DNA of 64,000 bases from Synechococcus sp. NOUM97013 (GTDB taxonomy: Bacteria; Cyanobacteriota; Cyanobacteriia; PCC-6307; Cyanobiaceae), in NCBI RefSeq assembly GCF_014279815.1, contig NZ_CP047941.1:1674001-1738000 (forward strand), read 5' to 3'. The position numbers and the translations under genes are program-made. A model generated the notes under the pieces. It had not been told where the DNA came from and searched no databases. It saw nothing but the letters and a program-made list of their open reading frames with translations. This document shows, piece after piece, positions 50,607 to 59,547 of the stretch (position 1 is its first letter; each line of letters begins with the position of its first letter).

Positions 50607-50993
50607 TCAGAGCTGAGAGGTGATTTTGAGATCGCGAAGTCGTTCATCCACCGATGCCAACAACTCAATGGCAAACATCGGGGCTTCCTGCACAGCAAAC
50701 AAAAATTTGTCGCGATTCATCTCGATGAGACGGCAATCATTTTCCGCCTGAGCTGTGCTCAGACGTCGGTGACCGTCCATCACCAGGGCACCGGCACCAA
50801 AGACATTCCCAGCCTCAATCACCTCATAGCCCTGTTGACCGTTGTCGTTGGTCCAGGACAACCGCACGGTGCCCTCCAGCACCCCGAACATGGAGGAGCC
50901 TGGATCATCGGCACGAAAGATGATGTCACCCGCCCTGACGCTGCGAACCTCGCTCGTCTGAGCAAGCGCACGCATGGTGTCGAGAGCATTCAC
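50607..50993 (-). CDS. Stand-alone cyclic nucleotide-binding domain protein
   Basis: 128 residues consisting of one Crp-like cNMP-binding domain: VRAGDIIFRADDPGSSMFGV, EVIEAGNVFGAGALVMDGHR and a terminal ELLASVDERLRDL helix. There is no DNA-binding domain, so it is a single-domain sensor or decoy rather than a transcription factor. The PBC Glu/Arg pair for cAMP is not clearly kept. It sits 24 bases downstream of the transaldolase stop on the same strand. Confidence 0.85.
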   Translation of the reverse strand: MNALDTMRALAQTSEVRSVRAGDIIFRADDPGSSMFGVLEGTVRLSWTNDNGQQGYEVIEAGNVFGAGALVMDGHRRLSTAQAENDCRLIEMNRDKFLFAVQEAPMFAIELLASVDERLRDLKITSQL

Positions 50994-51017
50994 GGGAGAA
51001 GGGCAATCAAGGGACCG

Positions 51018-52190
51018 TCAAGCCGTTGTCAGTGAGAGTGCAGCACCAAAACCTCGGCGCACGTCCTCCTGTGACAGAAGTCCATCGTGGTCAAGGTCCA
51101 GTGCGTCGAAGACGGCGTCACTGCCCAGCCATTCATCCCGCGTGATGGATCCATCACCGTTCATGTCATTGAGCAGAAAGATTTCCTGCACGGCATGGCC
51201 GAACGCCTGGCCACCCTCGAGTTCAGCCAGACGATGGGCCAGCATGCTTTCAAGGGTTTCGATCGCTTTACTGAAGCCTTTGATTCCTTCCGACAACTTG
51301 TCAGTGGCCATGCGATCCGCGGCCATCATCGTTTGGAACGACTCAGCATCAACATGAATCTGAGCTTCACCGCCAGCGGGGTTGTCAGCATCGAGCTTGC
51401 GGGTGAGTGCCGCATCGCTGGACCGCAGCTGATCCAGCAGCTTGGGTGAGATCGTGAGCAGATCACAACCGGCCAGCTCAGTGATTTCATCGATGTTGCG
51501 GAAGCTGGCTCCCATCACTTCGGTGTTGTAGCCGTAAGCCTTGAAATAGTTAAAAATCCTGGTCACAGACAGAACCCCAGGATCCTCCGGACCTGGGTAG
51601 GAATCGCGCCCGGTTTCGGCCTTGTACCAATCGAGGATGCGCCCCACGAAGGGAGAAATCAGGGTGACACCGGCCTCAGCACAGGCCACGGCCTGCCCGA
51701 AACCGAACAGCAACGTGAGGTTGCAGTGGATGCCTTCTTTCTCAAGCACTTCAGCTGCTTTGATCCCTTCCCAAGTGGAGGCAATCTTGATCAGCACGCG
51801 GTCGTTGCTGATGCCCGCATCGTTGTAGAGGCGAATCAGTTTGCGGCCTTTCTCAATAGTGGCTTCGGTGTCGAAGCTCAACCGGGCATCCACCTCTGTG
51901 GACACCCGACCCGGCACGATCTTGAGGATCTCCTTTCCGAAGATCACACTGATTTCATCGAGGGCTTCACGCACGACCTGCTCAACAGGCGCGTTTTCAC
52001 CCATCAGATGGCGTGAGGAGCGCAGGGCTTCATCAATCAGGCCCTGATAGGCGGGTATCTGAGCCGCTGCAAGAATCAGCGACGGATTGGTGGTGGCATC
52101 GCGGGGAGTGAACTTACGGATCGCCTCGAGATCACCGGTGTCCGCCACCACGACGGTCATTTCGGACAGCTGCTCTAGAAGAGTGGCCAT
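51018..52190 (-). CDS. tal: Transaldolase with C-terminal EF-hand-like calcium loops
   Basis: 390 residues. Residues about 1-325 are a TalAB-type transaldolase ([37 protein letters not shown] with the Schiff-base Lys, [20 protein letters not shown]). The last 60 residues carry two EF-hand loops: 342-353 ([12 protein letters not shown], all canonical ligands) and 365-376 ([12 protein letters not shown], with Asp at position 12). Transaldolase moves dihydroxyacetone units in the pentose phosphate pathway; the fusion suggests calcium effects on carbon flow. Confidence 0.93.
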   Translation of the reverse strand: MATLLEQLSEMTVVVADTGDLEAIRKFTPRDATTNPSLILAAAQIPAYQGLIDEALRSSRHLMGENAPVEQVVREALDEISVIFGKEILKIVPGRVSTEVDARLSFDTEATIEKGRKLIRLYNDAGISNDRVLIKIASTWEGIKAAEVLEKEGIHCNLTLLFGFGQAVACAEAGVTLISPFVGRILDWYKAETGRDSYPGPEDPGVLSVTRIFNYFKAYGYNTEVMGASFRNIDEITELAGCDLLTISPKLLDQLRSSDAALTRKLDADNPAGGEAQIHVDAESFQTMMAADRMATDKLSEGIKGFSKAIETLESMLAHRLAELEGGQAFGHAVQEIFLLNDMNGDGSITRDEWLGSDAVFDALDLDHDGLLSQEDVRRGFGAALSLTTA

Positions 52191-52283
52191 GACGTTGAAG
52201 GGCTTGATCTCCGTAACGTAGAGACGATTATTTGTGCTGGCATCGGCAGATTTTCTGTTGAATTAATGCGCAGTCCGAGTGCA

Positions 52284-54089
52284 TCAACCGGCCTTGGTTG
52301 GTATCGACCTGGAGGCACTGCTGGGTGGAATCTTCTCGATCACCAGCAATCCATCAATGATCGATTTGGCCACAGGAAGAGCCACAGTTGAGCCGTAGGC
52401 GTTGTCTCCTTTCGGCTCATCAACCACCACCAACACCACATAGCGAGGATCTTCGACGGGAAGGGTGGCCACAAAACTGCAGATCAGAGCCCCTGGCACG
52501 TACACACCATTGAGCGCCTTTTGCGCCGTCCCTGTCTTTCCACCGATCCGGTAGCCAGGGGTTTTCACCCCTTGGCCACTGCCCTGCTCAACAACCGACT
52601 CCATCCAGGCGAGCACCGTTTCGGTGACTTCAGGGTCCAACAATGGCTTTCCCTGCCGGGATCCAGGAGGTGCAAGGGCATCACCCGCTCTCAGCCCCCG
52701 GGTGATGTGCGGACTGACCAGACGTCCCCCATTCGCCAATAACGCATGAAGCTGCACCAACTTCAACGGCGTGAGCGAAAAGCCCTGACCAAAGGATGCC
52801 GTGGCAGGTTCAATCGGTTGTGAGGTGAACTGATCTTTCGTCTTGATCTGTCCGGCGACCGCTCCGGGAAGATCCGTATCTGGCCTTGCATCCAAGCCGA
52901 GTCGACTCATCCAATCCCAGTAGGTGGACGATGGAAGATTGGCCATGGCCTTGACCATGCCCACGTTGCTGGACACCTGAAGAACAGTGGCGTAATCGAT
53001 CAGACCATTGGCTCGGCGGTCGTGGTTGTTGATCGGCCAACCGCCAATGGTGACCGAACCATTGTCATCAACACGACCCGATGACTGAATGGCGCCCTCC
53101 TGAAGCGCTAAGGCCAGGTTGATCGGCTTAAAGGTGGAGCCAGGCTCGTAGAGATCCTGCACAGACCACTCACGGAAACGAGCTGGCGGGAAACTCCAGT
53201 AGCTGTTGGGGTCGTACGTGGGCACTGAAGCCAGCGCCAGCAACTCACCATTGGTGACGTCCATCACGATCGCGACACCCTTCTGGGCCTTCCAGGTCTT
53301 GACCTGATCAGCAAGAGCCTTGGCCGCGACAGCCTGAAGACGGGCATCCAGAGTGAGTTGAAGCCTCAGGTCATCCCCAAAGAACACACCTGCATCGAGG
53401 TTGTCCGGCAACGGAGTTCCATCGGCGCCACGACGCAGACTGCGCGCCTGTTCGTGGCGCTGCAGATCCTGATGACGGCTCTGTTCGAGACCGGCCTGCG
53501 GTTCACGATCCTGATTCAGAAAACCGACGACATTCGCAAACAGTTCGCCCTGGGGGTAGACCCGATGGGGATACGACTCGAGATCAACACCGCTGATGCC
53601 TTCTGCCCTGATCGTGGTGGCAGTCTCCGGATCGAGACCGTCCATCAGCTTGATCCCTGATGGGCGATCACCCATACGCTGCAGGATCGCCTCCTCTGAC
53701 ATGGGAAGTAGTGGTGCGAGGCGGGCCGCCACATCGGCTGGCGGCCGGATCAAGGTCGGTTCATCGCCTGGCAGGTTGAAGTAGCGGGGATGCAGCCAAA
53801 GGCGATAGCGCTCCTCATCAAGGGCCACCAGTCGGCCAGTGCGGTCGACGATCGGTCGCCGGGTTCCAAGCGGTTGGGTGCGCTGCGTCTGCACCGACCG
53901 CGCCCGGGCTTCCAGTTCAGTGGCCTGAAAGACCTGCAACCAGGCCATCCGCCCCATCAGCCCGACCAAGCCCAGACACAACAGGGCAAACACCGAACGC
54001 ATGCGACCCGGTGGAACCGGCTCGAGCGGAACCACACGCCTGCGTGAGCGTTGACCGGGAGTGCGGCGAGACTGATCGGTGCGGCCCAT
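52284..54089 (-). CDS. ftsI: Class B penicillin-binding protein (FtsI-type transpeptidase)
   Basis: 601 residues from the ATG at 54089; a TTG one codon earlier is also in frame. Membrane anchor at about 25-47 (VFALLCLGLVGLMGRM), pedestal domain, then transpeptidase domain with the SxxK serine motif YEPGSTFKPINLAL (catalytic Ser), SSNVGM (SxN) and GGKTGTAQKA (KTG). It builds septal peptidoglycan. The FtsL-like gene lies directly upstream. Confidence 0.93.
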   Translation of the reverse strand: MGRTDQSRRTPGQRSRRRVVPLEPVPPGRMRSVFALLCLGLVGLMGRMAWLQVFQATELEARARSVQTQRTQPLGTRRPIVDRTGRLVALDEERYRLWLHPRYFNLPGDEPTLIRPPADVAARLAPLLPMSEEAILQRMGDRPSGIKLMDGLDPETATTIRAEGISGVDLESYPHRVYPQGELFANVVGFLNQDREPQAGLEQSRHQDLQRHEQARSLRRGADGTPLPDNLDAGVFFGDDLRLQLTLDARLQAVAAKALADQVKTWKAQKGVAIVMDVTNGELLALASVPTYDPNSYWSFPPARFREWSVQDLYEPGSTFKPINLALALQEGAIQSSGRVDDNGSVTIGGWPINNHDRRANGLIDYATVLQVSSNVGMVKAMANLPSSTYWDWMSRLGLDARPDTDLPGAVAGQIKTKDQFTSQPIEPATASFGQGFSLTPLKLVQLHALLANGGRLVSPHITRGLRAGDALAPPGSRQGKPLLDPEVTETVLAWMESVVEQGSGQGVKTPGYRIGGKTGTAQKALNGVYVPGALICSFVATLPVEDPRYVVLVVVDEPKGDNAYGSTVALPVAKSIIDGLLVIEKIPPSSASRSIPTKAG

Positions 54090-54092
54090 CAA

Positions 54093-54581
54093 TCAGTAGC
54101 CGTGCCGAATGGGTTGGTCCATCAGCGAACCGAGCATGGCCAGATGGTCGGCAGGTGGCTCAGCAGAGATGGCGCTGGGGCGATCGAGATAAACCAGATT
54201 GGCGACTGTGGTGGGAACCATCTGACGAGGCCCACTGGAGCGTTCCAGCAGATGCCGTTCGAGCATCGCCGTGGATTCCGTCAGCCGATGCGCCATCTCA
54301 CGGGTCATCTCCAACTGGCGGAAGGCCAGGGTCCAGCGATGCTGCCAATGCAAGGTGAGACCACTCAGCACCAGAACAGCGGCGAACACACCGACCAAAC
54401 TGCCATCGGCGGCACGATGCAGGCCAGCCAGAAGAGGTGACTGCCGGGCAACACGACGAGCCGAGAGGGAGCCCTGAATGACTTCAAAAGCCCCAGTGGC
54501 CGCCGATCGTTGGGTGGACGACGGTTGAGATTGCGGAACCGCGACCACGGACAAGGTTCGATCAATGCGCCAGTGAACCAT
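54093..54581 (-). CDS. FtsL-like bitopic membrane protein upstream of FtsI
   Basis: 162 residues with a polar N-terminus (1-55), one membrane span (about 60-76, LVGVFAAVLVLSGLTLHW) and a short coiled-coil-like segment (FRQLEMTREMAHRLTESTAM). The layout and position right before ftsI fit FtsL of the divisome, which diverges in sequence. Family match by topology only. Confidence 0.55.
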   Translation of the reverse strand: MVHWRIDRTLSVVAVPQSQPSSTQRSAATGAFEVIQGSLSARRVARQSPLLAGLHRAADGSLVGVFAAVLVLSGLTLHWQHRWTLAFRQLEMTREMAHRLTESTAMLERHLLERSSGPRQMVPTTVANLVYLDRPSAISAEPPADHLAMLGSLMDQPIRHGY

Positions 54582-54632
54582 CTGGGACGGGGCACCGCAA
54601 GACTGAAACCTTGACCAGGACTGAAGATTGGC

Positions 54633-56009
54633 TCAGCTGCCCAGCAAGAGAAGGTTCAGGAAGGTGACGCCGTTCCAGAGCGCGTGCATCACGACGCAGG
54701 GCAGCAGGCGCCCTGTGCTCAGTCGCAACAACCCCAGCCCCAGACCCAGCACCAACAGCGGCGCCAGTTCACCAAGACTGAGATGCGCGACCGCAAACAC
54801 CAAGGCACTGACCAATACGCCGCCGGCACGACCCAGCGACCGCCCGAGAACAGGCAGCAGCACACCTCGGAAAATGGTTTCTTCGAACAGCGGCGCCAGC
54901 ACCACCGCCGTGGTGGCGAGCAGAAACAGAGCCAAGGAACTGTTGCTGGTCAGCACAATTTCCAGCAGGGGGTTGCTGCCGCCCTGGTCGCCGATCACCC
55001 GCGACACCAGCCAACTCGTCAGCACGACGGGGGGCATCACCATCAGCCAACCTCGCAGGGCCTGCAGCACAGCCGTTCCAACGGGCTGGGGTCGCCACTG
55101 CAACCAACCACCCGGAGGAGATGGCGACGCATCGACTGTTTTGAGCTGCTGACGCAGGATCAGCAATGGCGGGACAGCCAGCGCGATGTAGCCGAACAGC
55201 ACGGTGATGCCTTGGGAGAGGGGTGCAGTAAGCCCTCGGGTGAGCAACCCGGCCACGGGCAACACCACCACAGGCGCAATGACCTCACCGAGCACGACGA
55301 ATCCACCGGCTACCAGCAGCACCATGTCCAGTGGACCGAGGGGTGGTGCCACGAGCGCAGGCCAAGGGGCAAGGCGGCGGCGCACCAGCAGCCACAGATG
55401 ACGGATCAGCAAGAGCCCCCCGAGCAGCAACGCCAACAAGGGCAGAAGCTCACTGATGACCAGCCGCCTGGCCGCCGCGCTTGCCGATCGGGGATCAAGA
55501 CACGACGTGGGATCACCACCCAGAGCCTCACAGGCCAACCGACGGACCAGTGGATCAGGAGCCTGCGTCAGCAACCTGGCGCGATCATTGGCCGACACAT
55601 CGCGAGCGTCGAGGTCCGTCAGAGACTTCTGGAGCTCCGGAAATGGGTCGGAGTGAGGCGCAGACTCCTGGAGAGTGCGCAGATACTTAGGGTCGGACTC
55701 CAACGCGGCGAACAGCAGCGCCTGACGATCATCAAGACGATCGAGAGGGGTTTGGCGCAGGCTGTTCAGCAGAGCAGCGCTGGGATCGGCACCCACAAGA
55801 AGCGATTGCAGCGGTGCTGGCACCTTCGGCTCAGCCAGCAGAGCCATCTCCTGCTGCTCCAGGGAGAGCGCGGGAGCGACTGATGGCTTGCTGACACTGT
55901 CAACCAGACCGAGCACCCAGACAGTGGTGGCCAGGACCAGCGAGAGGAGTGCCAGCAACACCTTCCAGATCGGAGCTGCCGAAGAACGTCCCGTGGGTGG
56001 ACTGGTCAC
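54633..56009 (-). CDS. CPBP family intramembrane metalloprotease
   Basis: 458 residues. The first ~180 are a membrane anchor followed by a soluble helical domain, then a polytopic CPBP domain with LFEETIFRGVLLPVLGRSLG (EExxxR), LVFAVAHLSLGELAP and VVMHALWNGVTFLN (His). These belong to the CAAX protease/bacteriocin-processing family. GTG start at 56009. Target unknown. Confidence 0.88.
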   Translation of the reverse strand: MTSPPTGRSSAAPIWKVLLALLSLVLATTVWVLGLVDSVSKPSVAPALSLEQQEMALLAEPKVPAPLQSLLVGADPSAALLNSLRQTPLDRLDDRQALLFAALESDPKYLRTLQESAPHSDPFPELQKSLTDLDARDVSANDRARLLTQAPDPLVRRLACEALGGDPTSCLDPRSASAAARRLVISELLPLLALLLGGLLLIRHLWLLVRRRLAPWPALVAPPLGPLDMVLLVAGGFVVLGEVIAPVVVLPVAGLLTRGLTAPLSQGITVLFGYIALAVPPLLILRQQLKTVDASPSPPGGWLQWRPQPVGTAVLQALRGWLMVMPPVVLTSWLVSRVIGDQGGSNPLLEIVLTSNSSLALFLLATTAVVLAPLFEETIFRGVLLPVLGRSLGRAGGVLVSALVFAVAHLSLGELAPLLVLGLGLGLLRLSTGRLLPCVVMHALWNGVTFLNLLLLGS

Positions 56010-56114
56010 GCAGCGCTAGCAACTGTGAGGGATTCTCCTTGGTCACGGGCGTTCGAGGCCAAGAACGATCCAAGCAAAGATCGAAAGAAAGAGGCGTGGA
56101 GGCTCGCCAATACG

Positions 56115-57470
56115 ATGGCGGCGCTCTCTCTGCATGAACCGGTGTCCTTGCGTCTCCTCCTCGTTCGCCACGGTCTCAGCAGCTTCAATATGGAGCGACG
56201 AATTCAAGGGCGCGATGACCTCTCAACGCTGACCACAACCGGCGAGGAACAGGCCCGTCGCACAGGCCAGGCGCTGGCTGATGTGCCAGTGACAGCGGTG
56301 TATAGCTCCCCGTTGAAACGGGCAGCATCCACAGCCACCGGTGTGCTGGCTGAACGCAGTGACAATCTGTCCCCCAGCTTTGATGACGGTCTTCTCGAGA
56401 TTGATCTGGAACCCTGGAGCGGACTGACCGCCGACGAGCGGGCTGAGCGATTTCCCGAGGAATTCGCCACCTGGAAACGTCAGCCCGAAGCCTTGGAGCT
56501 GACCCGTGCCGATGGACGTCGCTACAAGCCCCTGCAGGACCTGATGCAACAGGCGCGGGAGTTTCTCGACGCACTGATCAGAAAGCACCCCGTGGATGGC
56601 AACGACACGGTTCTGATCGTTGGGCACAACGCCATTCTGCGCTGCCTGATCGTGACGCTCCTCGGTGAGCCAGAACAGGGATTCCGGCGTCTCCGCCTAG
56701 ACAATGCTTCGCTTTCGATTTTCAACCTCAGCCCCAAAGCTGATGGGCATCAGGTGCAGATCGAGTGCCTCAACAGCACGGCTCACCTCGAACCCCCGCT
56801 GCCGAGCAAGGGCAAGGGAGCAAGGCTGATCCTGGTGCGACATGGGGAAACGAACTGGAACCGTGACGGTCGCTTTCAGGGGCAGATCGACATTCCGCTC
56901 AACAGCAATGGCCATGCCCAGGCTGAAGCCGCCCGAGGTTTTCTGGCCGATGTGCCGATCCAGAAAGCCATCAGCAGCTCAATGACGCGCCCGAGGGAAA
57001 CAGCGGAGGGGATCCTGAAATCCCATCCCGGCGTCACCCTGGAGCAAACCGACGGTCTCGTCGAAATCGGCCATGGCCTCTGGGAAGGGAAGCTGGAATC
57101 CGAAATCAAGGCGGAATGGGGTGATCTGCTCGAGGAATGGAAGCGCACACCGGAAACCGTCCAGATGCCGGAAGGGGAAACCATCCAGGATGTCTGGGAG
57201 CGATCGGTTCAGAGCTGGAACACGATCGCCAATGGTCTGGATTCAGCCGAAACCGCTCTGGTGGTGGCCCATGACGCCGTCAACAAAACCATCCTCTGCC
57301 ACCTGCTGGGACTGACTCCTGCAGACATTTGGGCCGTTAAACAAGGCAATGGCGGCGTCACGGTGGTCGACATGCCCACAGAACCGGGCCAGCCTGCAGT
57401 AGTGGCCTGCCTGAATCTCACCTCCCACTTGGGTGGGGTTCTCGATCGCACAGCCGCTGGAGCGCTCTGA
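56115..57470 (+). CDS. Tandem histidine phosphatase, CA1P-phosphatase-like
   Basis: 451 residues from the ATG at 56115 (MAALSLHEPV). Two complete phosphoglycerate-mutase-like domains: domain 1 about 10-225 with LLVRHGLSSFN, SSPLKRAAST, GLLEIDLEPWSG and LIVGHNAILR; domain 2 about 235-440 with LVRHGETNWNRDGRFQG, SSSMTRPRETA, LVEIGHGLWEGK and VVAHDAVNK. Both keep the catalytic RHG and second His. Tandem fusions of this type include plant 2-carboxyarabinitol-1-phosphatase, which removes a RuBisCO inhibitor. Alternatives are a cobalamin or sugar-phosphate phosphatase. Confidence 0.85.
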   Translation: MAALSLHEPVSLRLLLVRHGLSSFNMERRIQGRDDLSTLTTTGEEQARRTGQALADVPVTAVYSSPLKRAASTATGVLAERSDNLSPSFDDGLLEIDLEPWSGLTADERAERFPEEFATWKRQPEALELTRADGRRYKPLQDLMQQAREFLDALIRKHPVDGNDTVLIVGHNAILRCLIVTLLGEPEQGFRRLRLDNASLSIFNLSPKADGHQVQIECLNSTAHLEPPLPSKGKGARLILVRHGETNWNRDGRFQGQIDIPLNSNGHAQAEAARGFLADVPIQKAISSSMTRPRETAEGILKSHPGVTLEQTDGLVEIGHGLWEGKLESEIKAEWGDLLEEWKRTPETVQMPEGETIQDVWERSVQSWNTIANGLDSAETALVVAHDAVNKTILCHLLGLTPADIWAVKQGNGGVTVVDMPTEPGQPAVVACLNLTSHLGGVLDRTAAGAL

Positions 57471-57483
57471 AATCCCAGAACCG

Positions 57484-58761
57484 ATGACCGAGATGCTGCT
57501 GCTCGACCCCGTCCAGGTGCTTCAGGGCCCAGGACATGCCGTTGAGATCGGTGGAGCAGCGCTCTTCCGAGATGGCCGGCTGGAAGCACTCGGCGACACA
57601 GCGCGGACGGCTGGTCGTGCAGCGGACATCACCGCACAAGATGCCGCGCACCAATTGCTCGCGCCCTGCCTGGTGGATGCACATTCGTTCCTTCACGAAC
57701 CGTTTCAAGGCCAGGGGGAGACCCTTACCAGCCTGATGCGTTCCGCTGGAGCCGGCGGCTTTGGCCAGATCGCTCTGCTGCCCGATGGCAACGCGCGCTG
57801 TGAACGTCCGGAACACCTGCAGGGCTTTCAGTTAAAGGACTGCGATGTGGACGTGCATCTCTGGGCTGGTTTCAGTCAAGGCGGAGATGGTGAGCGGCTC
57901 ACCCCTCATGCCGATCTAATCGAAGCCGGTGCTGTTGGACTGTCTGACGGTGGTTCCATCCCATCCATGGCCTTGATCGATCGGGCACTCACCCTGGGGG
58001 AGTGCGGATCAGCACCGATCCTGATCGCGCCCCTCGACCTCAACCTTCGGGGCGAAGGACTGCTGCGTGAAGGACCGGAAGCACTGAGGGCCGGTTGGCC
58101 GGGTGATCCCCCGAGCAGCGAAACGGTACCGCTCAGCCAGCTTGCTCAGCTCCAGCAAGAACATCCCGACCGCCGGCTGCTGGTGATGGGCGTATCGACA
58201 GCTGAAAGCGTTGCGTTGCTGCAGCGTCAGCCCAAGCGTCCCGGTTCAACCGTGAGTTGGTGGCACCTGATCCAGAGCAGCAACGACAGCGCCGCAACCG
58301 CCGCGTCTTGGTTCGTCTCGCCATCCCTGGGCAATGAGGGAGATCGGCAGGGACTGATCGAGGGTCTACGCAACGGAGTGATTGATGCCGTGGCAGTCCA
58401 TGCCTTGCCCTTGGATGACGAGGAGTGTCTGCTGCCACCGGATCAGCGCCAACGGGGCGTCACCGGCCATCAACACGTCCTGCCCGCTCTTTGGCAGGCC
58501 TTGGTTGTGACGCACGGATGGAGCGCCGAACAGCTCTGGGCCATCCTGAGCTTCAAGCCGTCGACATTGCTTGGACTGAAGCCGGAGCAGCTCGCGATCG
58601 GCAGCAACCGCTGGCTGTTGTTCGACCCCGAGCTGACTTGGACGCCATCGCGGGATGATCCTTCCGCATCAAACGCAGCCAATCAACCCTGGCTGCATCG
58701 AGCCATCACCGGGAAAGTGGTGGATTGCGGCCTCAGGACCCCAGAGAGCCACTGCGGTTAA
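57484..58761 (+). CDS. Dihydroorotase-like protein without metal ligands
   Basis: 425 residues of the amidohydrolase (PyrC-like) fold. The overall layout is intact, including GVTGHQHVLPALWQALV and the C-terminal composite (FKPSTLLGLKPEQLAIGSNR). But VDAHSFLHEP replaces the D-x-H-x-H-x-R metal motif, IAPLDLNL the HAED-type segment, MGVSTAES the His of HVST, and AVHALPLD the TDHAPH motif. So it is probably inactive, possibly a scaffold for another pyrimidine enzyme. ATG at 57484 is 13 bases after the phosphatase stop. Confidence 0.8.
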   Translation: MTEMLLLDPVQVLQGPGHAVEIGGAALFRDGRLEALGDTARTAGRAADITAQDAAHQLLAPCLVDAHSFLHEPFQGQGETLTSLMRSAGAGGFGQIALLPDGNARCERPEHLQGFQLKDCDVDVHLWAGFSQGGDGERLTPHADLIEAGAVGLSDGGSIPSMALIDRALTLGECGSAPILIAPLDLNLRGEGLLREGPEALRAGWPGDPPSSETVPLSQLAQLQQEHPDRRLLVMGVSTAESVALLQRQPKRPGSTVSWWHLIQSSNDSAATAASWFVSPSLGNEGDRQGLIEGLRNGVIDAVAVHALPLDDEECLLPPDQRQRGVTGHQHVLPALWQALVVTHGWSAEQLWAILSFKPSTLLGLKPEQLAIGSNRWLLFDPELTWTPSRDDPSASNAANQPWLHRAITGKVVDCGLRTPESHCG

Positions 58762-59464
58762 GGGGCCAAAACCGCCAGAACGCCCGACCGATGATTTCAT
58801 CCTCGGGAAGAAAGGGCCCACCCGGCCAGTAGCGACCATCCCAACTGTTGGCTCGATTGTCACCCAACACCAGCACATGCCCTTCAGGCACCGTCACATT
58901 CAGGGTGCGGCAGAGGCTCATCCCCTGATCATCCAGCGTGCAGTAGTTGGTGACGTAAGGCTCATCGAGTGGGACACCATTGACCGTCACTGCACCGCGG
59001 GGATTAACGGTCACCTGATCACCACCGATGGCGACGACACGCTTGATGTAGGCATCACAGGCGGGGTGGCTGACGCCAGGGATCAATCCAATCAGCGGGA
59101 AATTGGCCAAAGCACAACGGAACAGCGGTGGAGAGTCGGTGGTTTTCAACGCTGGATCAAAGGCATGCGGAGAGTTGAACACCACAATTTCTCCGCGACG
59201 CGGCGGCCGACCGGCATAGGTGAGCTTCTCGACCAGCAGGCGATCCTGGATTTGCAAGCCGGGCAACATGGAGCCCGAAGGAATGAACCGTGCTTCTGCG
59301 ACGTAATGCCGGATGCCGAGATATAAGGCAAGCGTGAACAGCACAGGACCCCAGAAATCCCAGAAGGGATGCGATTTGCGGGTCGAAGCAGGGGCAGGCG
59401 CTGGCGAGGAACCCGAAGGAGACTCAGCTCCTTTGGATGAGGCGTCGGGCTGAGGGTCAGGCAA
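58733..59464 (-). CDS. lepB: Signal peptidase I
   Basis: 243 residues. Polar start (1-28), membrane span (about 33-50), then FIPSGSMLPGLQIQDRLLVE with the catalytic Ser, GEIVVFNSPHAFDP and YIKRVVAIGGDQVTV with the catalytic Lys, and VLGDNRANSWDGRYWP. Removes signal peptides on the outer face of the membrane. The first codon is TTG. Its 3' end overlaps the dihydroorotase-like gene by 29 bases. Confidence 0.95.
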   Translation of the reverse strand: MPDPQPDASSKGAESPSGSSPAPAPASTRKSHPFWDFWGPVLFTLALYLGIRHYVAEARFIPSGSMLPGLQIQDRLLVEKLTYAGRPPRRGEIVVFNSPHAFDPALKTTDSPPLFRCALANFPLIGLIPGVSHPACDAYIKRVVAIGGDQVTVNPRGAVTVNGVPLDEPYVTNYCTLDDQGMSLCRTLNVTVPEGHVLVLGDNRANSWDGRYWPGGPFLPEDEIIGRAFWRFWPLNRSGSLGS

Positions 59465-59547
59465 CGGAAACCCAGATGAAGCGTTTGGGCACCCAAGATA
59501 GGCCTGATGGCGCTGGCCTCCTAGCCTGACAACAGCGGAGCACGCCC

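Noticed and set aside
54684-55883. Long Gln/His/Arg-rich plus-strand frame
   Set aside because: Antisense to the CPBP protease gene; composition (Gln, His, Arg) is that of the complement of Leu-rich membrane segments.
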